Assembly (NCBI GenBank): GCA_963732855.1
Contig: CAVTBB010000002.1
Location: forward strand, 124,001-188,000
Length of the DNA: 64,000 bases
Direction: 5' to 3'
Source of the DNA: DASXVU01 sp963732855
GTDB taxonomy: Archaea; Thermoplasmatota; Thermoplasmata; Methanomassiliicoccales; UBA472
Positions 36,075-44,927 of the stretch are shown here, piece by piece (positions within the stretch are counted from its first letter, which is position 1; each line of letters opens with the position of its first letter). The notes under the pieces were generated by a model that worked only from the letters and a program-made list of their open reading frames with translations, did no database searches and was not told where the DNA came from. The position numbers were made by a program, and so were the translations under genes.

Positions 36075-37022
36075 ATGAAGATTTTGGTAACCGGCGGCGC
36101 CGGGTTCATCGGCAGCCATCTAGACGACGCATTATTAGAAAAAGGGCACGAGGTCCTGTGCGTGGATGATCTGAGCCTCGGTTCGGAAGAGAACATCAGA
36201 CACCTCCAAGGGAATAAGAGCTTCCACTTCCACCGGATGGATGTCACAATGGGGAACGAACTCTCCAATCTGATGAAGGACAAACACATCCAATGCGTCT
36301 TCCACCTGGCGGCGAATTCCGACATCCAGCAGGGTGCAGCCAACCCGGCTATAGACCTGGAGCGCACGTTCATGACCACGTACAAGGTCCTAGAGGCGAT
36401 GAGGCTGAACGGGGTGAACGACATTGTTTTCTCCTCCACCTCGGCAATATACGGCGAGAAGAACAAGGCCATATCCGAGGACGAAGGGCCACTGCAGCCC
36501 ATATCGCTGTATGGGGCCGCGAAGCTCTGCTCAGAATCCTATATCTCCGCTTATTGCCATAACTTCGGGGTCAGGGCTTGGATATGCCGGTTCCCCAACG
36601 TTGTGGGGGACCGGAGCACGCACGGCGTGATATACGACTTCGTCAAGAAGCTGAATAACGACCCGAAGCGATTGGAGATCTTGGGCAACGGCAAGCAGCA
36701 CAAGCCCTATATCTATGTCAAGGACCTGGTCTCCGGCATCCTGTTCTGCTGGGAGAACTCCGGGGAAACTCTTAACGTCTTCAACCTAGGGGTTGACTCG
36801 GAAACGACGGTCACGGAAATAGCCGAGATAGTGGTGGACGAGCTGGGGCTTAAGGAAGTCGATTTCGTATACACCGGAGGGGACCGAGGCTGGAAGGGCG
36901 ACGTGCCGTTCTTCGCCTATGACCTAAGCAAGGTGCACGCCCTCGGATGGTCGGCGTCGAGGACCTCAAACGATGCAGTGCGTCACTCGGTCCAGATGTT
37001 CCTGGCGAACCGCAAGAAGTGA
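36075..37022 (+). CDS. Extended SDR nucleotide-sugar epimerase/dehydratase
   Basis: About 315 residues: NAD-binding VTGGAGFIGSHL (5-16), acidic end of strand 2 CVDDLS, catalytic S/T-x-x-Y-x3-K as SSTSAIYG (about 121-128) and YGAAK (about 149-153), FPNVVGDRSTHGVIYDF and HKPYIYVKDLV typical of UDP-glucose 4-epimerase-like enzymes. In this operon (34 bases after gmhA) it probably modifies the GDP-heptose or a related sugar. The exact substrate is not decidable. Confidence 0.82.
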   Translation: MKILVTGGAGFIGSHLDDALLEKGHEVLCVDDLSLGSEENIRHLQGNKSFHFHRMDVTMGNELSNLMKDKHIQCVFHLAANSDIQQGAANPAIDLERTFMTTYKVLEAMRLNGVNDIVFSSTSAIYGEKNKAISEDEGPLQPISLYGAAKLCSESYISAYCHNFGVRAWICRFPNVVGDRSTHGVIYDFVKKLNNDPKRLEILGNGKQHKPYIYVKDLVSGILFCWENSGETLNVFNLGVDSETTVTEIAEIVVDELGLKEVDFVYTGGDRGWKGDVPFFAYDLSKVHALGWSASRTSNDAVRHSVQMFLANRKK

Positions 37023-37042
37023 CGTCCAGAAAGATTAGATGA

Positions 37043-38317
37043 TTAAACGGGCGAAACTTCGGGACTCGGCTCCCTCGGCCCAATTTCCATGTAAGCCCAA
37101 CTGGCCAGGGTGGTCCCGGCGAAAGCTATCAGCATATCCAAAGCGATGGTTACCAAGGAATCATGGAACAACACGATCAAGCCCACCTGCAGCCCGGTGA
37201 AGAACACCATTATCGCCAAGTATACCTTTGAATCGATAGCCAAGCCATAATTCATGAAAAGGTTGGCAACGCCCAGCAAGGCCATGGCCAGCCCCAGGAT
37301 GCCCAAACCAGCCGCAGCCCCGATGTACTTGTCTCCCCCGTAGAGAAGCCGAAGGATCTCAGTGGGAAAAAGGAAGAAAGACAGGACCGCAACACCGGTA
37401 ACGGTCAGGGCGATCAGGACGGAGATGCGCATCATGACCACCGTACCAGCCTTCTTAGCGTGCGCCGCGGCCAACTTCGGATAGATGACGATGTTAATGG
37501 AGGAGGGCAGGAACAGGATTATCTTGCCAAGCATCGAGCACACCGCATAGAGCCCGGCGCTGTTCGGATCCAGGTACTGCCTGGCCAATATGACATCGAC
37601 GTTTACCATGATGGTCAAGCAGGCGACGGCTATGACCACGTGCAGGATCGAACCCCGCAATTTCGTCAACTCCAACTTTGGCATGGGAATGGAATCGAGG
37701 TGAATGATATCCCGGATCGAATATATGGCCACGAACAGGGCCAGTATCAAACCGACCAGCACCCCCCCTAAGGCTCCCATTATTCCGAATCCGGCGACGA
37801 CCAAGATAATGCCCGATCCCAGCTTTACCACTGGCCCGGTGATTCCATAGAAGGCGTTGTAACGGAATCTCTCCAATCCTTGACTGGTACCGTAGCCTAC
37901 CGGAGAGATCAATGAGATGATGACCCCGGCCATGAGCAGGAAGACCGGGAATGTCGACGAGAGATAGATGAAACTGGATATGCTGGGCAAGAGGAGAAAC
38001 AGACCCATGGCGATGGTGGCCCCGGTTATCGCTCCGTACAGCACCATCTTCCGGACCAGCCAGGCGATCTCATTCTGCCTTCCCTCGACGTTCAGGCGCG
38101 ATGACTGCTTGACCAAGAACGTGCTCATGACCTGGGCCGGCGCAATCGCCAGGTAGAACATGGATAGCAAAGCGGAAAGCTCGGAAAAGTTGGATGGGGT
38201 CATCGTGCCGCTCATGTAGTATTGGAAGAGATAATCGCATCCGCCACCCACTAGAGTGGCCACTGCCATCATCAACGCCGGTTTGGCCAAATCCCCGAAT
38301 ATCTGTGGGCGATGCAA
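37043..38317 (-). CDS. Polysaccharide flippase (Wzx/MOP superfamily)
   Basis: Membrane protein of about 424 residues with 12 or more helices; DLAKPALMMAVATLVGGGCDYLFQ opens helix 1, SMLGKIILFLPSSINIVIYPKLAAAHA is the conserved central segment and FMNYGLAID a late one. It aligns throughout with the second flippase at 57085-58338. Such proteins move lipid-linked glycans across the membrane. TTG at 38317 is chosen: it matches the paralogue's start and lies about 27 bases after a TATA-like TTAATAATATT. The longer frame to 38515 adds a basic, non-homologous segment. Confidence 0.85.
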   Translation of the reverse strand: MHRPQIFGDLAKPALMMAVATLVGGGCDYLFQYYMSGTMTPSNFSELSALLSMFYLAIAPAQVMSTFLVKQSSRLNVEGRQNEIAWLVRKMVLYGAITGATIAMGLFLLLPSISSFIYLSSTFPVFLLMAGVIISLISPVGYGTSQGLERFRYNAFYGITGPVVKLGSGIILVVAGFGIMGALGGVLVGLILALFVAIYSIRDIIHLDSIPMPKLELTKLRGSILHVVIAVACLTIMVNVDVILARQYLDPNSAGLYAVCSMLGKIILFLPSSINIVIYPKLAAAHAKKAGTVVMMRISVLIALTVTGVAVLSFFLFPTEILRLLYGGDKYIGAAAGLGILGLAMALLGVANLFMNYGLAIDSKVYLAIMVFFTGLQVGLIVLFHDSLVTIALDMLIAFAGTTLASWAYMEIGPREPSPEVSPV

Positions 38318-38491
38318 CGGTCGGGATACGGAATTGAATATTATTAATCGATGGCAATGAGGAATTGCCCTCCGGGACGGAGTAGAGCAAAAAATGCTAT
38401 ATCGCGACCTGCCCAGAAAGTAGCTGTTTAGGACCATTCCTTCATAAGAAATCTTCCAGAACGAAATAGAACAGGATAATCTTCGAAAAAG

Positions 38492-39397
38492 ATGTTCCAA
38501 AATTCTCAGATCCATCCATATGGCAGTAGGAATATTGATTTATCCCTGGCATGCCCTCCATGTGGTGTCGGTGAGCATTTGAAGGTCACGAAGCGATCCG
38601 GAGAAATCGAAGAGTTCGACCGTTCCAAGACCAAGACCGCGGTCATGAGGGCCGGTGCGATGTCTGACGAGGCCGACATGATAATCAACAAGCTCTTACC
38701 GGGTTTCTATGATGGCATAACCACTGAGGAAATCTATCGCCGGGTCAGGGCCATGCTGAACGCTCGCAGCGCCGCCCGCTATGGTCTCAAGAAGGCGATT
38801 TTAGCGCTGGGTCCAGACGGACGCAACTTCGAGACTCTCGTCTTCCGTCTATTTCAGGCAATGGGCTATGATGCGAAAGTGCGACAGTTAGTAAACGGAC
38901 GTTGCCTGACTCACGAGGTGGACGTCATGATGGAGAAGGAGGGCCAGCACTTCATGGTGGAATGCAAGTTCCACAACTCCCTGTCATTGAAGTGTGCCGT
39001 GCAGACCGCACTGTATACCTATGGCAGGTTCCTGGACGTGGATGGGGCCTGCGACCTCGAATGCCCGTATTTGGTCACAAACACGCGTTTCACAAGCGAG
39101 GTGGTGAAGTATGCCGATTGCGTTGGCATGAGGCTGATCGGATGGAAGCAACCGGAAAAGGGAGGCCTGGAAGAACTTGTCGAACGTTACCATTTGTATC
39201 CAGTAACCATGCTGGACCTTAAAAAATCAGATATCAGGACTCTCCTCGAGAAGGACATGGTCCTGGTCGTGGACGTTCTGGAAAGAAAGGATGAAGTCGT
39301 CAGGTCACTGGGGAAGGACTCTGCCCTGAATGCCTTCCATGCGGCGGAGATGCTCTGTTTCGTGGGACCGGAAAGAAAGACCACTGGCATAAACTGA
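38492..39397 (+). CDS. ATP-cone domain fused to a Mrr-like nuclease domain
   Basis: An ATP-cone (about residues 31-95: VTKRSGEIEEFDRSKTKTAV ... ITTEEIYRRVRAML), the nucleotide-sensing domain of ribonucleotide reductases and NrdR, is followed by a PD-(D/E)xK restriction-endonuclease-like domain. The core is HEVDVMMEKEGQHFMVECKF with D144, E157 and K159. A C-terminal helical segment completes about 301 residues. The organisation suggests a nuclease switched by ATP/dATP, for DNA repair or defence. ATG at 38492 gives a poorly ordered 29-residue N-terminus; TTG at 38579 just before the cone is a good alternative. It is flanked by glycan genes with no methylase. Confidence 0.78.
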   Translation: MFQNSQIHPYGSRNIDLSLACPPCGVGEHLKVTKRSGEIEEFDRSKTKTAVMRAGAMSDEADMIINKLLPGFYDGITTEEIYRRVRAMLNARSAARYGLKKAILALGPDGRNFETLVFRLFQAMGYDAKVRQLVNGRCLTHEVDVMMEKEGQHFMVECKFHNSLSLKCAVQTALYTYGRFLDVDGACDLECPYLVTNTRFTSEVVKYADCVGMRLIGWKQPEKGGLEELVERYHLYPVTMLDLKKSDIRTLLEKDMVLVVDVLERKDEVVRSLGKDSALNAFHAAEMLCFVGPERKTTGIN

Positions 39398-39410
39398 GGG
39401 AACGGGCGGA

Positions 39411-40523
39411 TCATTCTTCTTTATTAGTCCGGGCACGATAACCGTCTATGGCATCCCGGTAGATGTCGAGGTAGCGCTCCGACACTTGCTGCCAGGAGAT
39501 TAGTTTGTCGCTCAGCGGTCCTACCTTTACGGTTCCCTCGATCGCTTTCTCGATCAGGGCGGCGACTTCCTTGGCGTCTGGTGGATATTCTACACCAAAA
39601 CACCCAGGTTCAGACGTGAACTCGGTGAGTGCCGACGTCTTCGCCACGATGCATGGAGTGCCAGACTTTAACGCTTCAGCGATCACCAACCCGTACGCTT
39701 CTAGAGCAGACAATAGTACAAGGACGCCAGCTTTGTGATACTCGATGTTAAGCTGTTCATCGCTGATGCCTTCCAGCCAATCCACTTGGCCATCCAAACC
39801 GAGATCTTGCACGGCCTTAACAAGAGATTCCTTTTCTGGCCCGGAGCCGACAATGCGGAGCCGAACGGCCTTACCTCGATCCTTAAGGATGGACATCGCT
39901 GACAGGATATGGTCCACCCCCTTGTATTTCACCAGCCTTCCCACGTAGAGGATCGATCCTTCCCGCGCCACATCTACTTTCTGAAGATCTCGGCCCCCGT
40001 TGGGAACTATCGAGAACTTGTCTTCGGGAAGGTGGAAGTCCTTCTGGACAAGATCCTTCTCGAAGTTCGAAACGCAAATGTTCTTTTCAGACCAATGATA
40101 GATGTTGGCGCCATAAACCCGATATACTCGGAACAGGAGGTCCCTGCTCTTGTTCTGTCCATGACCGTGATAGTGGGTTGTGAAAACGAAGGGTAGACCC
40201 TGCGAACGGCTGTAGAACGCAGCCATCAACGCTTGTGGCGAGTGAAAGTTATGGATGTTGACGATGTCGTACATTTCCGGAGTGGCGTTCTTCATCAACC
40301 ACTCCCTAATTCCCAGATGAATTCCCGTTTTCGCAAGACCGTGCCTGCGGAATCGGATCACACGAACCCCGTTGAGGACCTCATCAGAATCGTTTAAGAG
40401 GTCCATACATACCACGGTGCATTGATGCCCGGCCAGGACATGACGTTCGGCGAGCGTGCGGACCAAGGTCTCCACTCCACCAATGACAGGATGGTAGTAT
40501 TTGGTGACCACTAGTATACGCAT
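39411..40523 (-). CDS. Family 4 glycosyltransferase
   Basis: GT-B fold, about 370 residues: ILVVTKYYHPVIGGVETLVRTLA (3-25) is the acceptor-side loop. The donor domain has SILYVGRLVKYKGVDHILSAM (about 193-213), RIVGSGPEKESL, and the E-x7-E element ALEAYGLVIAEALKSGTPCIV (about 277-297). ATG at 40523 is chosen because GAGGGG precedes it; the earlier ATG at 40571 lacks a site. Donor and acceptor are unknown. Confidence 0.88.
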   Translation of the reverse strand: MRILVVTKYYHPVIGGVETLVRTLAERHVLAGHQCTVVCMDLLNDSDEVLNGVRVIRFRRHGLAKTGIHLGIREWLMKNATPEMYDIVNIHNFHSPQALMAAFYSRSQGLPFVFTTHYHGHGQNKSRDLLFRVYRVYGANIYHWSEKNICVSNFEKDLVQKDFHLPEDKFSIVPNGGRDLQKVDVAREGSILYVGRLVKYKGVDHILSAMSILKDRGKAVRLRIVGSGPEKESLVKAVQDLGLDGQVDWLEGISDEQLNIEYHKAGVLVLLSALEAYGLVIAEALKSGTPCIVAKTSALTEFTSEPGCFGVEYPPDAKEVAALIEKAIEGTVKVGPLSDKLISWQQVSERYLDIYRDAIDGYRARTNKEE

Positions 40524-40897
40524 ATTCCCCTCAACACCGTAATGCCTGATGGAAATGTGAGTCGGGTCCAAAAATGTATGGGATAGAAGATGTTCGGAAT
40601 ATTGTATAATCGTGCCGAGTCAGCTCGACTATTCCAATCAATTATTCATACGATCATCCATAGGCACCAAAACATCGAACATGTCCGGACATCACACTAT
40701 CGGGAGGGATCCGGACAACTCAGGATGCGCGCCATGTCGATTCATATCGGGCCTCGCATCGGGATGAAATTACGCGAGCTAGACCATTGGGGCAATATTA
40801 TCGTTTATGTATCCTTTTTCATTCCTTCGAGCCATAATATGAGAATTCGCTTCCCAAGAAATTGACCTAGGTAATGGATTAAATGTGTTAGGATCAG
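40524..40897. other. Intergenic region, no convincing gene
   Basis: Between two minus-strand glycosyltransferase genes. A 91-codon plus-strand frame (40590-40865) has His/Arg/Ile-rich composition and no recognisable motif, so I do not call it. AT-rich stretches near 40600 and 40795-40850 could hold promoters for the 39411-40523 gene or be remnants. Confidence 0.4.
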
Positions 40898-41722
40898 CTA
40901 TTTTCTGCCTTTGAAGAGGGCGGACAGTGCACCCAAACCAGATGCGATGTATCTACTAGCTTGATATACCGAAAAACCAACAGCCATGTCTGGGTGTCTG
41001 TAGAATTCTCTCCAACCCCGCAAGATTGCCGGCCTTATCACACTGATTTGCTTCATCCCTCTTTCCTCATTCTTATCCACGAATGATTTAATAGATTTAC
41101 CGTAATAATAATGCTTCTTTAGGACGTCCAGCAGATTCGTTGGTTCTCCAAGATGCAATTCGACTGATTTCGTCATTCCGATCTTAAAATTCTTCTTCAT
41201 TATCCGGTTGTGCAGGTCATAGTCCTCACCCGCTACCAACTTCTCGTCAAACCCTCCAACCTCTTGGAGGACCTTTCTCGAGAAAAATCTCGCTGCGACG
41301 TTGAGATCGTCATCGACGTAAAAATTTCTTTCAAAGTTCCTCACCTTCGACCAAAAGCTCACGGTCGGATCTGAAATATTGGGTATGCACACAGCATCAA
41401 AGCCCGATTCGCACAAGGACACCGCCTCGGAAACGACGTTCTTGTCGACCACAAAATCAGAGTCTACGCGATATAAGTACTCCCCTTTAGCCTTGCTGAA
41501 TCCGAAATTGAGCTGGGTGCTTCTTTCAGGTCCGATCTGATAAATGATTTCAGTGAATCGTTTTGCTATCTCTAAAGTGGCATCATTTGAAAAGTTGTCT
41601 ACCAATATTATCTCTATGTTCGGATATGTCTGATCTTTTAATGATGCTAAGCACCTTTCAAGGAATTTTGATGAATTCAACGTAGGTACGATAACAGATA
41701 CCAATTTTCTAGGAGCTTCCAT
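40898..41722 (-). CDS. Family 2 glycosyltransferase
   Basis: About 274 residues: SVIVPTLNSSKFLERCLASLKDQTYPN (about 8-34), EIILVDNFSNDATLEIAKRF, the DSD metal site YLYRVDSDFVV (about 85), and GGFDEKLVAGEDYDLHNRI (about 162-180), a common acceptor-site ED motif. A basic C-terminal tail with an amphipathic helix may touch the membrane. ATG at 41722 lies directly before the fold; the open frame further upstream runs into the divergent methyltransferase promoter. Confidence 0.85.
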   Translation of the reverse strand: MEAPRKLVSVIVPTLNSSKFLERCLASLKDQTYPNIEIILVDNFSNDATLEIAKRFTEIIYQIGPERSTQLNFGFSKAKGEYLYRVDSDFVVDKNVVSEAVSLCESGFDAVCIPNISDPTVSFWSKVRNFERNFYVDDDLNVAARFFSRKVLQEVGGFDEKLVAGEDYDLHNRIMKKNFKIGMTKSVELHLGEPTNLLDVLKKHYYYGKSIKSFVDKNEERGMKQISVIRPAILRGWREFYRHPDMAVGFSVYQASRYIASGLGALSALFKGRK

Positions 41723-41886
41723 AGATAGATCACTAGCAGCTTCATTCCTGAATCCAGGGCCCCCATAAAAGAATTGTGGTGAACCGAGGCATGGCAGTAA
41801 TCTGGTGGATCTCTCAGAAACGGCCAATTTGCAATTGCCCCAGTTGCCGATTCCCCTCGTTAAAATTTGGAATTGGCTTCCGATTG

Positions 41887-42849
41887 ATGGGACTACTCGT
41901 ATCATTGCAAATTCGAAAACCCAATTTTTCATATGGTTATTATATTCGAAATTGGTTGGAGTATAGGAAAGGAATTGAAATGATTGACTCATTGCCGATT
42001 TTCGATAAGATCACCTGGCTTCCATATCATTATTTCAACAAAATCAGAAGTAACGACAACAAGACCATTTCGTTGGACATGTCCAAATATGGGATAAATA
42101 CAAAATTCAAAATGCGGCTACCGGAAAAGGACGATGGGCTATCGCAACAACTGACCGTTTATGAATTTAGGGAGCCGATTAACTGCAGGCACTATTGCGA
42201 ATTCATCACCGCTGAAGACAGACTATTGGACATCGGGTCAAATGTCGGGTTTTTTCCAATTTTAGGGGGTCGGGCATCCAAGATCATATGCGTAGAACCT
42301 CTGGAAGAATTGATCCCGTTGCTGATCGAGAATATTCGAGCGAACAACCTATCGGAGAAGTGTGAAATAATCCAAGCGGCAGTTGGAAATAAGCAAACGT
42401 TACACTTGGAAGCCAACCATCAAATGAATCTATCCAGAATCGTAGATGGAGCGAGTGACAAGACCAGAGAGGTCAAGGGAGTGACCCTAAGGGAACTTGT
42501 GTCCAAATATGACACCAATGTTATCAGAATGGATGTGGAAGGATACGAGCACGAGATTCTGTACAACCAAATACCTGAGAAGATCAATAAAATATCACTA
42601 GAATTTCACACGGGACTCATGGGGATGGAAAAGTCAGCTGAACTGTTGGAATACTTTAAGAAAGAAGGATTTGTGTTCAGTTACTTCATCGAAGATGTTC
42701 CATTGAGACTCTATCCATTCCTTCATATCCTGAGAAATGCAAATCTGTTTCATCCGATATCATACGCGATACAGAATCTTGATGGCGATGAGGTCAGCAG
42801 AAGGATATTGACTGGGAGATCTCTTAAATATCTATTTTTATCAAGATGA
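41887..42849 (+). CDS. FkbM-family methyltransferase
   Basis: About 320 residues: LLDIGSNVGFFPILGGRASKIICVEP (about 115-140) is the SAM site, GVTLRELVSKYDTNVIRMDVEGYEHEIL (about 199-226) the FkbM signature and ISLEFHTGLMGME follows. FkbM enzymes O-methylate sugars or antibiotics, and in this locus a glycan is the likely target. The start is ATG at 41887, about 25 bases after a TATA-like GTTAAAATT; a longer frame begins at 41776. Base composition is AT-richer than the first 38 kb. Confidence 0.82.
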   Translation: MGLLVSLQIRKPNFSYGYYIRNWLEYRKGIEMIDSLPIFDKITWLPYHYFNKIRSNDNKTISLDMSKYGINTKFKMRLPEKDDGLSQQLTVYEFREPINCRHYCEFITAEDRLLDIGSNVGFFPILGGRASKIICVEPLEELIPLLIENIRANNLSEKCEIIQAAVGNKQTLHLEANHQMNLSRIVDGASDKTREVKGVTLRELVSKYDTNVIRMDVEGYEHEILYNQIPEKINKISLEFHTGLMGMEKSAELLEYFKKEGFVFSYFIEDVPLRLYPFLHILRNANLFHPISYAIQNLDGDEVSRRILTGRSLKYLFLSR

Positions 42850-42943
42850 TCCACATAAATCAATGTCTCACTTGATGATGCCGATCGCGATGTTCCAATC
42901 TCTCTTATTGGAAGAATGAATTGAAAGGATTGTTCCATATCAT

Positions 42944-43297
42944 CTAAAGCCCTCCCCTCGGACGATTTCCCTGCCAGAATTTCATTATGATTTCCGGGAT
43001 TATCCGAATAAAAGAAGGCACCTTATTGGACCTCACGATAAAAGCCGATCGAATATTGGGAGATACTAGATCAAGGCATATGAGGATGAAACCTGTTACG
43101 AGACAATAGAATGCCAAAATCCCTACGAATCTGGCATTATCTGGAGATTTTGTTGCCGAGAACCCAGCAGAAATTAAGAGCAGGAATATAGAAAACATTA
43201 TTGACATTCTTGAATCGACTCTGAACCCATACCTTAGAATGAACAGGATAATTACAATTGCAAACCCGATGATTGCTAAGAAGTCCAAGGTCCACAC
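42944..43297 (-). CDS. Small membrane protein, possibly DUF2304-like
   Basis: About 117 residues with three hydrophobic segments (LDFLAIIGFAIVIILFIL; MSIMFSIFLLLISAGF; GILAFYCLVTGFILICLDLV), then a basic tail ending FWQGNRPRGGL. The size, three-helix layout and position beside glycosyltransferases resemble DUF2304 proteins, but no decisive motif is seen. Confidence 0.55.
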   Translation of the reverse strand: MWTLDFLAIIGFAIVIILFILRYGFRVDSRMSIMFSIFLLLISAGFSATKSPDNARFVGILAFYCLVTGFILICLDLVSPNIRSAFIVRSNKVPSFIRIIPEIIMKFWQGNRPRGGL

Positions 43298-43562
43298 ACT
43301 TCAACAGTGCTTCCGTATTATGCATCCAGGAATATATGGGTTTATTTGAAATCTATTTCGGGCAAATTCATTTAATTTGAAACAATAACGCAAAGAACCT
43401 ACTTGAATGCAGTTGATATTTTTATCCAATACTCAAATGGTCCAAAGACGGTCTCTGAGGATTCGGGACAGAATCGAGAATTGCATACCTCTTTAGCGGT
43501 TCGGATGATCCACTCAAGCTGAGAACTGATCTGGATTGCTCGTGCTCGTTTACAGACCAGGT

Positions 43563-44744
43563 TTATTCGTCAATGTCGCCATTCCATTCAGGCCAAACTT
43601 TCTTAATAAGTTCAAGATCGTCCATGGCAACTACTGACCAGTCATATCGCCTGACGAAATCGACCCCCTTCTCGGAAATGACATTTCTGCTGTCATTATC
43701 ATCCAATAGATGAGCGACTGTTGATGCGAAGATATCTCGATTCCCGATTGGGATCCAACTCACATTGTCCCCCCACACCGGACGAATTTTCGGTAGATCA
43801 TATGCTACCACAGGGAGGCCGCACGCAAGTGCTTCTCCGATTACAATTCCCCAATTCTCCCCGTAAGATGGAAGAACAAAGATCTTGCTAGATCTCAGGA
43901 TGGAGTTCTTTCTATGGAAATCCGAAATCCTTCCCAGTAACACGATGTTGTTTTCAAGACCCTCTTTCCCAATTCTGCCCTTGAGCTCATCCTCGATCCG
44001 CACCGAGCCAGAGCCGATAATGGCCAATCTGGCGTTCGGATTGACTTTGCATACAGATTTCCAGATTTCAACCAAATCAAAGATACCTTTTTCCTTTGCG
44101 AAACGACCGATGAAAACACCATCGAATCCGTTCTCCGTTGGCGACTCCATTTTTCTTATACCCGCATAATCAACGCCGCAAGCAACAGTTTCGACCTTTT
44201 CCTTTGGTATTCTGATCTTTTTGACTATGTCCTCTTTAGTGGGATTGGAGACGGCTAGTATCACATCTGCCTTCCTTTTTGATATGAAGTATCCCATCCG
44301 ATCGTTCAGATAGAACAGGATCGAGTTGACATAGGGCACTCCCGGTCTCTTGATTGGTATGACATGATGGGCGACAACTGCTAACCGTGACCTGCGGTTT
44401 CGGGCCCGGATAAGCGCTCCTGGGAGAACATCATACAACAGTTCTGTTGTTGAGTATATCAAGCCGTGAAAATGCTTCAAGTCGTCCGGGATATTGAACG
44501 AATTGACGACCCGATCGACGTAATCGATGATGCCGGTTCCTGAGCCTGTCGGCAGAACGTGAAAAATGGCCTCGAGGTTAAGCTGTTTACACAATTCCAG
44601 GCCAGCCTTCTGGGTCAGAACGTGTACCTCAATTCCTGATTCCTTCCAGACTTTTGCCACTGATATCCATCTGACATCTCCTCCACTGATGTTCACAACT
44701 CCATTTGAGACGTCGATTCCGTGGGCGATGAATAGGACTTTCAT
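43563..44744 (-). CDS. Family 4 glycosyltransferase
   Basis: GT-B protein of 393 residues: MKVLFIAHGIDVSNGVVNISGGDVRW at the N-terminus, VSNPTKEDIVKKIRIPKEKVETVACGVD (about 169-196), GVFIGRFAKEKGIFDLVEIW (about 209-228), AIIGSGSVRIEDEL and YGENWGIVIGEALACGLPVVAYDLP (about 296-320). The E-x7-E pair (ENWGIVIGE) is intact. Substrates unknown. Confidence 0.87.
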   Translation of the reverse strand: MKVLFIAHGIDVSNGVVNISGGDVRWISVAKVWKESGIEVHVLTQKAGLELCKQLNLEAIFHVLPTGSGTGIIDYVDRVVNSFNIPDDLKHFHGLIYSTTELLYDVLPGALIRARNRRSRLAVVAHHVIPIKRPGVPYVNSILFYLNDRMGYFISKRKADVILAVSNPTKEDIVKKIRIPKEKVETVACGVDYAGIRKMESPTENGFDGVFIGRFAKEKGIFDLVEIWKSVCKVNPNARLAIIGSGSVRIEDELKGRIGKEGLENNIVLLGRISDFHRKNSILRSSKIFVLPSYGENWGIVIGEALACGLPVVAYDLPKIRPVWGDNVSWIPIGNRDIFASTVAHLLDDNDSRNVISEKGVDFVRRYDWSVVAMDDLELIKKVWPEWNGDIDE

Positions 44745-44927
44745 GGTATGCTCTCTTTACGAATGTCGTCTGGCGGTATCACCAATTTAATCCAGCGTAT
44801 CTACTGATAACGACTTATAGGCTTCGATTTTGGATACCAGCACCAGGACAACTAAATTCACGACCTGCCGCCATGGGAGCTTGGATGTCATTCTGTAGGT
44901 ATTGGTGGATCGGGATTGGCTTTCTCA

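Noticed and set aside
40590..40865. 91-codon plus-strand frame in a glycan intergenic gap
   Set aside because: No motif, no clear promoter or ribosome site; composition unlike neighbouring proteins.
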